Origin: Phyto melanocephala
Taxonomy: Eukaryota; Arthropoda; Insecta; Diptera; Rhinophoridae
Direction of reading: 5' to 3'
NCBI GenBank assembly: GCA_941918925.1
Contig: OW799233.1
Coordinates: forward strand, 170,852,235 to 170,916,234
Length of the DNA: 64,000 bases
The notes beneath the pieces were generated by a model, which made no database searches, had not been told where the DNA came from, and was given only the letters and a program-made list of their open reading frames with translations. The translations under genes and the position numbers were made by a program. Each line of letters starts with the position of its first letter. Within the stretch, counting starts at the first letter, position 1. Shown in pieces: positions 33,398-45,390 of the stretch.

Positions 33398-35454
33398 ACT
33401 ACATCCATTTATTTTATTATTTTATTTTTGTTTTGTTTTTATTTCAAGAAACGAGTCGAGTATTTGTTTTTTCTTTCTCTTCTTTGCTTTGAAAAATTTT
33501 ATTAAAATAAATTTAGTTTATTTTCTATCTTTCCGGTTGTTTTTCTTTCAATCATGGCACCTTTACGGCAACTCGAAACGATATCATTTTTTTATTAAAA
33601 ACTTTAAATTAAAAAATAACATCAATGTTAATTTCTTTAGCTGTGTTTAGCTTTTGTTTCTTTTTATCATACAACAACTTTAACTAAGGGTTGTTGCCAC
33701 TCACATTTTCAGCATTTCTTTTTTAATAAAATAGTAAAAAAAATCGTTCTTCATCACCTCTACAATATTTACCTCTGCTTCGCTAATATGCATAAAAAGA
33801 AGCCAACTTGCCACAAAAAGCAAAAAAAAATTAAATAAAATAAGTAATATAGGAAGAAACAGCAAGAAGCAAAATTAATCTAAAAAGTTTTTAATGCGCT
33901 TTTAAATCACGATGATGATGATGATGTTACAGTTTTCTAACTCTTTTCTTATATTTTTGCTTTAGCTCAACCACATAGCCATTTGTATAAAGTCAAATAT
34001 ATGCAAATGTATATTTTTCTTTGTGTTTATTTGTTCTAGTTTACGTGTATTTGTATTACTGTGCATTTCCTGTTTACTAACCCATTAAATGTTAAACTAA
34101 ATGTTATTATAAGAAATAGTTGCACTTGATTGTTATTTGGTGGTTTTCTCTCTCTCTCTCTACTCGTCTCTCTGCCTGTTACATTGTGTATATGTAATTG
34201 TGAAGGTTTTCGGGTTTATTATTATTTTTTTTTTTGTTAGTTTTGCTTTAGTATACAATTAAAATTGCCAAGCTTGTTAGCAAACAAATAAACTGCTTCC
34301 AGTGATTTTATAACATGATTTTTCCAGCAAATTTTTTTTTAATTTTGAATAACCAACATAGTACAGTAGATTAAAAAGTGTAATACAAAAACAAATTTTT
34401 AGAAGCCTTAAAACTTAAATTTTTATTTTCTAAATTAACATTGCTCAATTTAAGTCAATCATATCACATATTCGCTCTGTTCTGAATTTCTGACTTATTT
34501 TTACACAAGTCTGAAATATAAAATATTATTCTGTTATATAAGTATAAAATTTGTAATATCTATATTACATATTACACATTACTTTATTTAGCCACTGTGC
34601 CGTATGACTGTTATCTATAATTGGAACTCAATATAAAGCATACGCCCTGTTTTGATTCTTAAACATTTTTGTAAATATTTATTGCAAAACAAAACTCTTT
34701 TGTCGTGTTCTTGTATAGATTCAAACTTGTATCTTTTGGTTGTGTAACCACTGTTCCACGATGCACAACAGCACTTTGCTTTAGTCAGAGACGGCGAGAC
34801 AGACAGACGCACGCATACATAGACACAAACTAAATTGTATTTTCAACTTAGCCGTGTACAATGTTTTATCTTTTTTGCTGTGTGCTTCCTTTGTCTCTTT
34901 TCTTTTTTTTTTTTTTTTTTTTTTTGTTATGCTGTTGTACCACACTGTATAAATATGCGGCAACTGGCAGCATAATAAACGTTCCACGTACTATTAATAC
35001 TATAAATGAATTTGTAAGCTGCATTTTCTGCATGGTTGTTTAAGACGACCTGTTGCTTCTCTCTGACATAAAGATACATACACACACACATACATATATA
35101 TATATCACTTCACACAATGTAGTAAAATGTGGAGTTTATTTTTGTTTGCGTATGCTTGTGTATGCTATAATTGACGTTAAATTAAGTTAAACTGCACAAG
35201 AAAAAAATGAATAAAATTTGCCTAAATTTAAACAATTACGAATAAAGGATCTAAGAGATAAACAAAATGATGGGATATGATATTTATGGTTATTTCAATA
35301 GTTGAAAACAATTTTTATTTTTAATGAAAAATTAAGATGTTTTAACTAATTTAAACCTAAGAAGAAGAAGTATGGCAATCACTCAAAGAATTAATTTAAC
35401 TTCCAATTTTTGATATTTTTTTTTAACTTCGAACATTTTAATGTTTTTTTCATG
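33398..35454. other. AT-rich non-coding stretch with microsatellites
   Basis: Contains (GAT)n at 33911-33926, (TC)n near 34148-34160, a T23 run at 34903-34925 and (CA)/(TA) repeats near 35080-35105. No coding block recognised. Confidence 0.5.
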
Positions 35455-36637
35455 CTAGTGTGTGCCCGCTACTTCGTCCGCGCACTTATCGTTATGTGTT
35501 TATTATCTACCTGTATGCAAAATTTCATTTCGTTTTTTTGAGCCGTTTTTCGTGTTTAAGTAACAAAGATTCAAATATTCACTCATTCATATTTCTTAGA
35601 TTAAGTAGTAGGACTTATAACAACTTTTTGTTGAACCTTTTGCATAGCCTTTTGCTAACATGTGTTTTACTTATTTAAATTTTTGAAAAAGAATTCACTT
35701 TTTGTATTGTATATTTATTTTATAATAGCTGCGCACTGGCTTCGCTACACACAACAGGAAATTTATAATTTCTTTATATAGATATATAATACCTGCGCAC
35801 ATATGTATCTAGAAGTGTGTACGTATGTGCATTCAACTTATTGATAGTTTTTATACTAAAGGGTCCGCCAAATAACTTTCTTTTTTTGAAAATGCTAAAA
35901 AAAAAAGTGTAGCTTCGGCTGTGTGGCACGTAGCGCCGTCCTGTTTAAACCAAATGTTGCTAATATCCTCCTCTTTCATTTTTGTGAACAAAAATTCGTT
36001 TAACATGGCCCGATAACAATCGCTATTGACTACGGTCACTCCTTGCTCATTTTCGAAGAAAAATGGCCCAATTATGATTCTAGACCAAAATCCGCACCAA
36101 ACAGTGAATCGTTTTGGGTTTTCGGCTTTTCAATGTATGCGTGCGGATTTTCTGTGCCCCAAATGCGACAATTTTGCTTGTTTACATACTCGCCAAGATT
36201 AAAATGAGCTTCATCAGATGATTTTTTGGCAAAATCGGCCAAAGTAATGTCTCAATATTTCCCAGCGTTGTTCAAGCGAATACACAACCATATTCCATAT
36301 TAGATATTGTAAAATTGTGACATAAAGTATTTCATTCATTAAGGGAAAATAACAGTTGCTATAGTTCTCAAAATATGTCGTAAAATGTATTCAATTTGTA
36401 TGACAGCTACCTTGCCCACCTGAAATAGACAACAAAAATATATGTCCGTTTGGAGGAAAGACCTAGAAAATTGGTTAAAATAATACATATAAAAATAAAA
36501 AATATAAAACAAAAATATATCCTATGTCCGTTCGGAGGGTAGACCCAGAGCATTAATGAAAAGTAATTGAAAAAGTAGTTGCGAAGATAACTCATAACAA
36601 ACAAACACACATTTCCTCTTTGTTATATTAGTATGGA
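35455..36637 (-). mobile_element. Helitron, minus strand, interrupted by a mariner relic
   Basis: The minus-strand 5' end is TCCATACTAATATAAC (TC at 36636-36637), a start shared by many animal Helitrons. Just inside are two related blocks, 'ctgggtctaccctccgaacg' and 'ctaggtctttcctccaaacg', as a ~80-bp direct repeat (36437-36550). The 3' end is 'gcggacgaagtagcgggcac' then ACACTAG (CTAG at 35455-35458), with a G/C-rich foldable segment. The base after CTAG is C rather than T, so the very end may have changed. The middle is occupied by mariner sequence. Confidence 0.5.
35858..36290 (-). pseudogene. mariner-like transposase relic inside the Helitron
   Basis: The minus-strand reading gives 'SSDEAHFNLGEYVNKQNCRI' and 'WGTENPHAYIEKP', then a frameshift, then 'PKRFTVWCGFWSRIIIGPFF', 'VTVVNSDCYRAMLNEFLF' and 'NIWFKQDGATCHTAEATL'. 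These include the first and second catalytic Asp blocks of mariner-type enzymes. After QDGATCHTA the sequence jumps directly to a probable end, 'ggcggaccctttag' (35858-35870 inverted), so the third-Asp region is deleted. The matching right end was not found. It belongs to the same clade as the relics at 40060 and 57180. Confidence 0.8.
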
Positions 36638-39600
36638 TGACAAATTTTGTTAAAATGTAATTTTTATAAAAATCTGGTCATCGATTATCATGTAATAAAT
36701 AATCATAGAAATTTTAACCAGCTTAAGGTGTACCAACTTTCGAATCGTATAAATTATGTCCGTCTGTCTGTCCCTATATGTTTTTTCCCCTCTTTTTTTT
36801 TTTTTTTTCATTGGAGCAGTTCTCAAATTCGAATAAACTTTAACGAAATCTAGTGTATCTAACTTATTCATTCATGTGTTAGTATTGCATTCAGGCCCAT
36901 ACAAATGTCTTCGTGGTAGAGGAATCCTGCACAAATTGGTTGATATTGACTGACTCACCAAATCGTGTTAATATGGTAATACGTACCTTTTCTAATTTTT
37001 ATATTTTACCCTGATATTTTTAAGAAAAAAAGAAAAAAAACTGCAGCAATGTCAATTGTAAGCTTTGTAAGCTTTTTTACGCTTCAATTCCAGACTCTTA
37101 CCTTTACCCTTAGCCCAAACTCACAGTCGTATTTATCATTTCACTTAACATATTGTTTCCTAAAACACTAGATTCTCTTAAACAGTATCGTGAGAAGCTA
37201 CTCATTACCTGAAATTTTTCAACCTTTACATTTATTTTATTCCACTAGTTATTTTTAGATTTTAAGAAGTTTTTCTTCAATATGTAAAAAAACTATTAGT
37301 TTAAAATTAGATTTACATTAAATATATACCAAAAGTTTTTCTTAAATTCTTTATCAAACCTGTCTGTCTGTATATATTCAGCATAAGTGTGTAAAACTTA
37401 TGTTAAAGAAAACATGTAAAAAAAAAAAATAGCAAACATTCTTTAAATATTCATAAACACTTTAAAAAAAGAGACCCACATACCTACACACACACACACC
37501 GTACAACAAGTATCTCTTGCATATTTAGTTGCTGACACATTTAAATGCTCGTTAAATACGCTGCCATGTGTTTGTTTGTGTATATGAATATCAATTTAAA
37601 AACATATACTCATGCACACATACATAGATACTTACATATGCCATCGTGCAAAACAATGAGAATTTTTATCATAACAATCCACTTGTAATAAGGTTTTTTA
37701 CTCGTTTATTTTTGACTAGTATATTTATATACTACATAAAGTTTATACGGAGCATTAGCGTGTGTATGTTTGAGTGATTTTAGTAGTCTAAACATGAAGA
37801 AGCAACAACGGCATTATCTTAAAAATCTTGTGTTAAAAGTGTTAGAATCCTAAAATACTTTAAAAAAACAAAACAAAAAAAAAGCCATGAAAATGTATGC
37901 TGACAAAATTTCTGCCAGTTGTAGCATTTGTCAGTGGTAGAAAAAAGTGTTTGCATACATCAGGGCGCTAAATGTAAACACTACCATTGAAACATGTGTG
38001 TGTATATATGACAACTACTAGTACTCACTATACCTTAAAACATCTACTAGTACGACAACTAGTTGTTGTTTTTTTTAGTTTGTTTTAAGACTGACTACCT
38101 AAAACATACAACCAATTAAACGTTAAGCTCTCTCAGTATCAGACACACACAAACACACATTTAGGTGAATGTATTAACACCAAGGTTGCAAAGATTAAAA
38201 CTAGGTCTTAGATGTGACAAATTTAAAAAAAGGGGTAAATAATTGCAATTAGTGTTAAACTATAAAAAAAAAACAATTTTCAAGACATCACATTTCATAT
38301 ACATACTTTAACTGCTAACTTTTTTTCTATTCAATTGGCTGAGTTTTTAATATCAGGCAGGCCAGTAGTGCGGCGAATGCTGTTGATAAAATGTTACTTT
38401 CATCGATATCAATTGGCGTACATAATACTGTGGATAAACTTTCAGAAATCGTTTTCAAGAATCAAAATTACTTACAGGTTCTTAGTGTTGAAGATTTTTA
38501 AGTTTTTGCATCTTTTTATCTCCCCTATTTCCTTATTCTTTTGTGCCTAGTGCCAGTAATCTTATACCTCATTTCGTTTTTTATGCGTATGTAAGTACAT
38601 ATATATGTAATCATTGTCGTCATAGTCTTTGCAGATATGGTTGTTACTTTTGTACATTTTGTAGTGGATGAGTGAAAGTGCCTATACACACATACATACA
38701 CATACACACACATATGTATGTATATGGAAGTATATCATTTGGTTTATAAAATTCAAAATAACGATACACCACTATACGATGCCTTTGTGTGAGGCAATAA
38801 GCAACATCAGCAGGTTTACTTTAATCGCACATATACTACATCCTGCCCCTACGCTGCCTTACACACATGCACCAAAAACAAACAGCATTTAGCAGATTAT
38901 ACTTGTTTCTAGCAAGGCTGGCTCTTTTTTCTTTATGTCCTACTCACATACATACACATATACACAGAATACTCACCCACCTACACTTTAAGAACTACTT
39001 AACTGTCTATTTTCTGCTAAATAATTTAAAATTGCTTGTGAGAACATGTTTGTGTAAGTAGCATTTTTTAAGCCTCACCAATTACCAGTTTATAGTAAAA
39101 GTAAAGTATAGGAACAACAGAAGAACATCTTTAAAGTAAAGCCTATAAGGCAAGAGACGCAAAGATATAGTTAAACTATATATTTTTAACAATATATAAA
39201 CAAAACATTTTGTATAAAATATTAAGCAACAGCAAAAACGAATCAGTTTTGTTGAATTTGTACATTATTTTTTATGAGCTTCTTCTATTTCGCAATTTTA
39301 AGGCTAGACATTTTAACCATTTAAAATTTAATGACTTGGAATTTTATTTTTAGGCGTTAGTTTGATATTTGCAATTGTGAAAAAAAGGTAAAATTAATGA
39401 TCGATTTTGACAAATACGTGTCAACGTTGTGTTAGCAGCAAAAGTTATTTAATGACAGATTTTAGGTTGGCTTTATGCTTTACCAGAAAAGTTAATTAAA
39501 ATGAAAATGTAAATAACGATTCAAGAGATTTTCAATTAATGCGGCATAATTTAGCGTGGTGTTTGCCAAGTCTTATTAAAACTTTGTTGCCAAACTCGTA

Positions 39601-40059
39601 GAAGATGTAATAACATTTTTTATTACAATAGAATTAGTATTTAATGGTTTGTGCAAATGTTGCCACCTTTTCTCTTCAGCCCGCTTTAAAAAATTATTAT
39701 TCAAAATAAAATGAACAAAGTCATGCCAATCGCTAGATAATTTTATAGCCTCTTTTGTATTCTCCGCAACAATATTTTGTTATTACAAACAAATTACAGT
39801 TATTTTTCATTAAAAATTCGCTGTGGTTGCCCTTAAAAGTGATATGATTTAGAAAATGATTTAGACAAATAAAGAATGATATCTTTGCAAAAATAAAAAC
39901 ATTAAAAATTACAAAAAATCACTAATACGTAAATACTTGATGGTATTTTGGTTCATGTAGCTTTTACTTGAGATCATTAAGGGCGGTTTAACCAGAATGC
40001 ACGATATGAATTGTGAGTCACACCTAAACGTCAAGTTTTTTCGTCCAACTTAATTAAAC
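36638..40059. other. AT-rich non-coding stretch
   Basis: Contains a T-run near 36796-36808, an (AC)n run near 37487-37498, and ACAT/TATG-type repeats at 38685-38725. The small frames (36647-36871, 38335-38550, 38525-39061) are microsatellite translations without domains. No exon supported. Confidence 0.5.
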
Positions 40060-40400
40060 ATTTCTTTGTTTAAGCGTCTGACAAATTCAACCATGCAGAG
40101 GTATACAATAAAAACACCTGTGTATGCCTACACATTTCATTCTGCGGAAACCATAACTCTTGCTTGCGATAGTGTAGAAGAAGAGCCGTCAACTTCGACT
40201 CGTCATAGTGCCCATCAACTGAACATCTTAAGAACATCACCGATGCGAATTTGGAAAAAAGACTTAAATCTACACGCTTACAAGTTGCAGTTGAGGATCT
40301 AAAACCTACTGACCATTTCAAGCGTCTTCATTTCGTCGAATGTTTGGTTGAACAGACAGAAGTACTTCAAATAACTTATATATGCTTATAGTTGCATATC
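40060..40400 (+). pseudogene. mariner-like transposase N-terminal relic
   Basis: The plus frame gives 'EEPSTSTRHSAHQLNILRTS', then 'MRIWKKDLNLHAYKLQL', then after a frameshift 'EDLKPTDHFKRLHFVECLV'. This matches the N-terminal helix-turn-helix and linker of mariner-like enzymes, usually of the form 'SxxQLxISRTSLxRILxKDL', 'AYKIQLxQELKPxDH' and 'RRxFxxW'. The catalytic domain is absent; the sequence runs out near 40390. No terminal repeats were located. Confidence 0.7.
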
Positions 40401-42723
40401 AACACTTTTGTAAAGGGTTAAAAAGATCCTCTTATTTATTTCTTTATCACAGCTTACAGTAACGTCAGACCGGCCTACAGCATCTTTGCTTTTACAGAAA
40501 GAGTACAGGAAAGTACGACGTTGTCTCTTCATCGAACTTTATTTTAATTCGTATTTTCGCATGATTTTGCATTTATTTTTAAACACATCATTTATTGCAA
40601 ATCTTTTCGCACTTAGGTTTTTATTTAGATTGGGTTCTTCAGCATTTGAAAAAAATTCTCTTGACATTACTAAATCGTTTTAATGAGATTATTTTTATTT
40701 TGTTTTATTTACATTGATCATACGCCTCGGTGTCTTAATATTTATTTTAGTAATACTTATACAACTTGGTGTCCTTTAGTGTTAAAAATAACTAAATGTA
40801 CTTACTGGTTCAGCAATCTAGATTTGGATGAAGCATTTTAAAAAGGTCACAATGCAAATATTTTTCTTAAAAATAATCGTAGAGCCTCCCTACACATATT
40901 ATTATAGAAAAATGTTTAACTTTAACAAAAGGGCACAACTCGTACAGATTATTGTATATGTCGTGACATCAACATTAAACAACTCGAAGTGTTGTGTCCT
41001 CTTTCGAAATTCACCATTAATTTCTGTTCAACTGTTATTTGTTTTACTAGACTCGTAAATGTTTGTTTATTTAACCGCCTTTCCCCATTGCTTAATAATT
41101 TTAATTTCTGTTTTGTTTTCTTTATTTAATTTACACACGTATGCTAATTAGCTTCTTGTTTTCTTTGTCGTTAGCTAAAACAATTTGCTTGGTTTTCGTT
41201 TTATTTCATATCATATACTTTAATGAACTGGAATTTTTATGAGGAAATTACTAAGCATGTTTAGACAAGCTCTAATAATACCAAATCAACCTTAAAACAC
41301 ATATACGCACCCACTCCCTTATGTCAGATTATTAAAATTTTTGTTATTGTTTTAACCGATTTACTGCTGTTTAGGCTGTTTTTTTTACAATGTTTATTTT
41401 TTATTTTAACTTTAATGCTTTAAGCTTAAATTCGTTTAATTTATTTTTTTCTTTTATAAACTGTGTAAAAATACTGGCCTGTAATGTAAAGAGAAAAAAA
41501 AACATTAAATCCCCTTTTACAACGAGTGTTAACAAAGTGTTAATTTAACATTATCAAACAAACGAGTAAAAAAAGTTGTTCCGCAAAAAAAAACCATCGA
41601 AAAAATATAGGGCCAAAATGCCACCGTGGAAAAAAAATATAAAAAACAAACGAGTGTTTTTGGTTTTTGTTGCTGCCAAAGCTGTTGTTTCTATGTTATG
41701 TGTTTAACAAGAGTTAAACCAAAAGAATGTCTGTCTGCTAAGTAAAACAACAACAACAAAAAACCAAATAGAAGGATGTTGCTAAAAGGAAACAAATAGA
41801 GAGCAACAGCTTCGTTGGCAGTTGGTGGGCTGAATGTTTGTTTAAATCGAGCTGTGTAGTAGAGTAGCAAAATAGCAAAAATTGCTAATTAAAAATTTAT
41901 GTAAAGTTTGCTGTAATAGCATTTTTAATTAATGCTCTACCCTGGCCTTACCTACGCATATACATTTTGCCCTGCTTTTTTTCCCCACGTTTTCTAGCTT
42001 ATGCTTCTCGCCTTAAAGTATGTTACAAAAAAAGAATGGTGTGCCACGCTGATTATAATATTAACACCAGTGCCACCACCAAATGCAAAGCAGCGGCAGT
42101 GAGATCAAGCCGTTTGCTTTATCTTTTTATTGTATTTGGGTTTTGCAACTAACCCCTTGTTCTTTTTGTTGTTGTTCTTTCCTTATTGTGCTAAACACAT
42201 TATTTTATTGTTGATGGTGGAACAAAAAACAAAAACAAAAAAGCGTTGGAAAGATGGTCCATTAAATAGATCACATGAAAAATCTCGTTACAATACTTTA
42301 TTCTACGACCTGGTATATTGACTAGGCCATTATGCCTGGATTTTTTTTGGGCACAAAAGTTTTCATGCATCACTACACGGAAAAAAAATATAAAAATTTT
42401 GTCTGCATTCAAAAAAATTACAAACGAACGGGGAAGAAATATACGAATGAACAAAAATTCCTTTACCAAGCAATTGTTAGAACATTTACTTTTGTTTAAA
42501 TTAACGGAAAAAAGTCTACTTTCTACTTCAGGCATAACTGCTACTGACCTTAAAGTTATCAAACTGGCAACAATTCTAACAGTATATAATTTTGTTATTT
42601 CCAGGTTTTTTAAGATACGCAGCTAAGATCTCTCTTTTTTAAAAGCAGGATAAAGAAGATTGGTGTACTACTGAAATCGGTATTAATTTTACCGGTATTT
42701 CACGTACACGAGAATTAAAAAAA
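40401..42723. other. Non-coding stretch with one pair of overlapping medium frames
   Basis: Mostly AT-rich spacer. At 42200-42626 two frames overlap on opposite strands (120 codons minus, 102 codons plus). Neither shows a motif I recognise, although the plus frame has fairly balanced composition from about 42445 to 42580. It could be a decayed transposon piece. Nothing else is supported. Confidence 0.4.
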
Positions 42724-43545
42724 GACAATAAGAGTGGTATATCCGGCCGAACCTGATAATACCTTTTATCATCATATACATAGCTGTAAAGATATCTCGC
42801 TTAGTTTCTTCCGAAGCCATATTTTTAATGTTTACATAGTTAACTGTATTCTACTAGTGAAGCTTTTTCATTTGATACCCACTTTGATTGGGTGAAGAAA
42901 AATATTATCCGCCATATTGTTTTCGACAACATTTTAGATTTTACAATTTTTCGCTCTTACTGGTCAAGCTTTTGCATTTGATATTAATCTTGTTGGGGAT
43001 TGAAGAATACAAAGCCGTAATTACTATATATTGTTAAGGACGCCATCTTGGTTTTTTACTGTTTCATAGTCTATTGTATTTTACGTTTTTTTGATTCCAA
43101 AATTAAGGGAGTTATTTCTCTAACTGCCTGTTCAACGATGTCGAAAGAAAACCCAAGCGAAATTTCATTCGTACAAATACGTTGAAAACAAAAACAAATT
43201 GTTGTTGTTGTATGGTTGAAAAATGTTAATTTTTGTTGTGAAAAAAGAGATTTAAAAAAAAAGTCGTACTTATGTGCTTATATCTCAGAAGCTTATAAGC
43301 CGATTAGCCTCTATTTCAATAACGATTATTTCTCGAATATTTTCAAAAGATAGAGATCAATACAGGTCTGTGCAACATGTTGACGCTTCTTAAAGTTGAT
43401 CTCTACCAACACACGGACTGAGGGACATGGCTCAATCGACTTCTCTATTCTATAAGCTTTCACCATATCTATACTTTCCGGGGTTGGTAGTGAATATTTT
43501 AGAAATTACAATCGTTATGGCAAAGCTATATGTACCCTATGCTAT
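42724..43545 (-). mobile_element. Helentron/DINE-1-like element, minus strand
   Basis: The minus-strand 5' end is near 43545 ('atagcatagggtacatatag'). It is followed by 'ccggaaagtatagatatgg', 'gtcgattgagccatgtccct', 'gtgtgttggtagagatcaac' and 'acagacctgtattgatct'. The middle carries the repeated 'gccatattgtt' and 'ttgatacccactttgat'-type blocks. The 3' end is 'ggttcggccggatataccac' followed by TCTTATTGTC, a decayed hairpin plus tail. It is the same subfamily as the fossil at 690-1265, and no protein is encoded. Confidence 0.6.
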
Positions 43546-44734
43546 TTTTTTTTGTGACTCACTGTAGACACTTTCTTTTCTATTATTAATATAATACCAA
43601 AATTCCATATAGATTAAAACCATAAACAAAATCCTACCGCTTGAAAGTTTATTTTTATTTTTTTGTTATTAAATTTTTATAATGTTTTAATGTATGTTTA
43701 ACACAAACTCTCACACTCTAACCTACGCTCTTTTGTATAAACTTTGTAAAAATTATATTTATATACATATAGAATTTTTAATTAGACTTTAATAAGTATT
43801 TGAAATTTTATAGGACAAAATAGCAAAAGAAAAAAGATAACAATTCACAATGAATAATTTAATAATTTATGCTGTTTGCCTTTGTAAATTGAAAATATAA
43901 CAATAATCAACACTTTCCATCCCAGTTAGCTTTTTTCTAAGAGATTTAAGATTTTTTTAAATTAATTTTTTGGTTAATATTATGAATGCATATTCAATTA
44001 GATTCAAATAAATTATTGCTTGCTTTTGGGTATAGAAGTTACCTATTAGAATTACTAGCAAAGAGTATGAACTAAGTGAATTTGTAGGATTTGTTGGTCT
44101 AAATGACTCTATGTAATTATATTTTAGCCATACAAAGTTTTTTTAAATAATTTTTTTTTTTAAGTTCTTAAACTGGTCAGTGTACTTTTAGTTCTATACA
44201 GCCTGTAAGTAGGCAGTAGTTTTTTTCTCTTAAAATAAGCAGATATGTGTTATTTACCCTTTTTTTTGTTTAGTTTCTCCTACAAGAAGGAAAGTTTTTG
44301 TTACTAAACAAATGGATCTTAGTCGACAGTATGTGGCTGCCACGATTTAAGCGCGACATTATTCATATTTTATATTCACCTATTTTCGCAAATATTCTCA
44401 TGGGAACTCGAGTCAGTCGGTTACTCGCCGTTCATAAACATGTTAAATTTTTACATTAAATATACAAATTATAGCGCCTCCTTATAAAACTTCAATATTT
44501 TTTGCTGATACATTTGCAAACGTGTAAACAATTCCATAATTTATTACATGAGTCTTGAAAATTTAAAGTTTTTCGTCAATACCTCATACACAGTTGCTTT
44601 TATCTTATATCAGCCTGCATTGGAAAGCCGTTTAGTCCAAACATGAATCATTTTGTTTTTTATAAACTAAAAATTTGTATCCTTAAAATTGGCCACGAGC
44701 CTACTTATTATATCGTAAGTAATTAATTGGTATA
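43546..44734. other. AT-rich non-coding stretch
   Basis: No gene recognised. TA at 44733-44734 is the left target duplication of the large element that follows. Confidence 0.5.
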
Positions 44735-44758
44735 CAGTGCTGTCTGGGTAGAGTGAAC
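44735..44758 (+). repeat. Left terminal inverted repeat of the satellite-bearing element
   Basis: 24 bases beginning CAGTGCTGTCTGG and ending TAGAGTGAAC. They match the right end with one mismatch (G versus T at position 14). Confidence 0.9.
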
Positions 44759-45092
44759 CCCCGATACTATGAATACCTCGTTATAGTGAACACCAGAATG
44801 TTTACATTGACTACTCTGTAGAGTGAACACTCATGAACCGCTAAATAGTGAACATACTTTATAGTGAGTTTTTAGGCTTGGCGAAGGAGAAAAACAATGA
44901 AAAAAGTATACAAATTAAAGAGAACATAGAATAACGGTAAAGTAACGATTCTTTTACAATAAGTTGACAAGTTACTCTCACAAAAAGGCATTCTATGAAG
45001 TGTTATTTTATTTAAGTCTGCGTATTAAGGTCGTGTATCAAAGTTAATTTTTAATTTTTTCCAGGCATAAAATTAAACTGTAGTATTACGTA

Positions 45093-45390
45093 TGTGTGTG
45101 AAGATAAATACGCCGAGTTAAATACGTTTTTAATGATAGAAAAAAAAATATCGCATGCGATAAAAAAGTTTTTAATACGTAAAATTAACAAATTTGCACT
45201 AATTTTTAAATTTTCTGTGTATTTAAACATTAAAAATTAATATTCGTTGTACAAATGAACAATACAATAAACTTTTAGTAAAATTATTCTTTTTTTTGTA
45301 TTTTTTTGTCTTCAAGCAAATTGTTCATACATGAGTCCTTTTAGGGATTTAGTTAGTACAATCATATATTACCATCTCAATAAATTAAAC
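45093..45390 (+). repeat. Left inverted arm (~300 bp)
   Basis: Nearly identical, in reverse complement, to 53462-53768. It includes 'tcgcatgcga', itself a palindrome, near 45151. At its inner edge (about 45325-45390) is a diverged satellite-like monomer part: 'atgagtccttttagggattt' corresponds to 'atgagctcttggagggatgt' in the array. The arm therefore grades into the tandem repeats. Confidence 0.9.

Noticed and set aside
44400..44440. Possible core promoter ('cgagtcagtcggttactcg' with an initiator-like TCAGTC)
   Set aside because: No TATA box at the right distance, no downstream exon and no supporting conservation. Such strings arise by chance.
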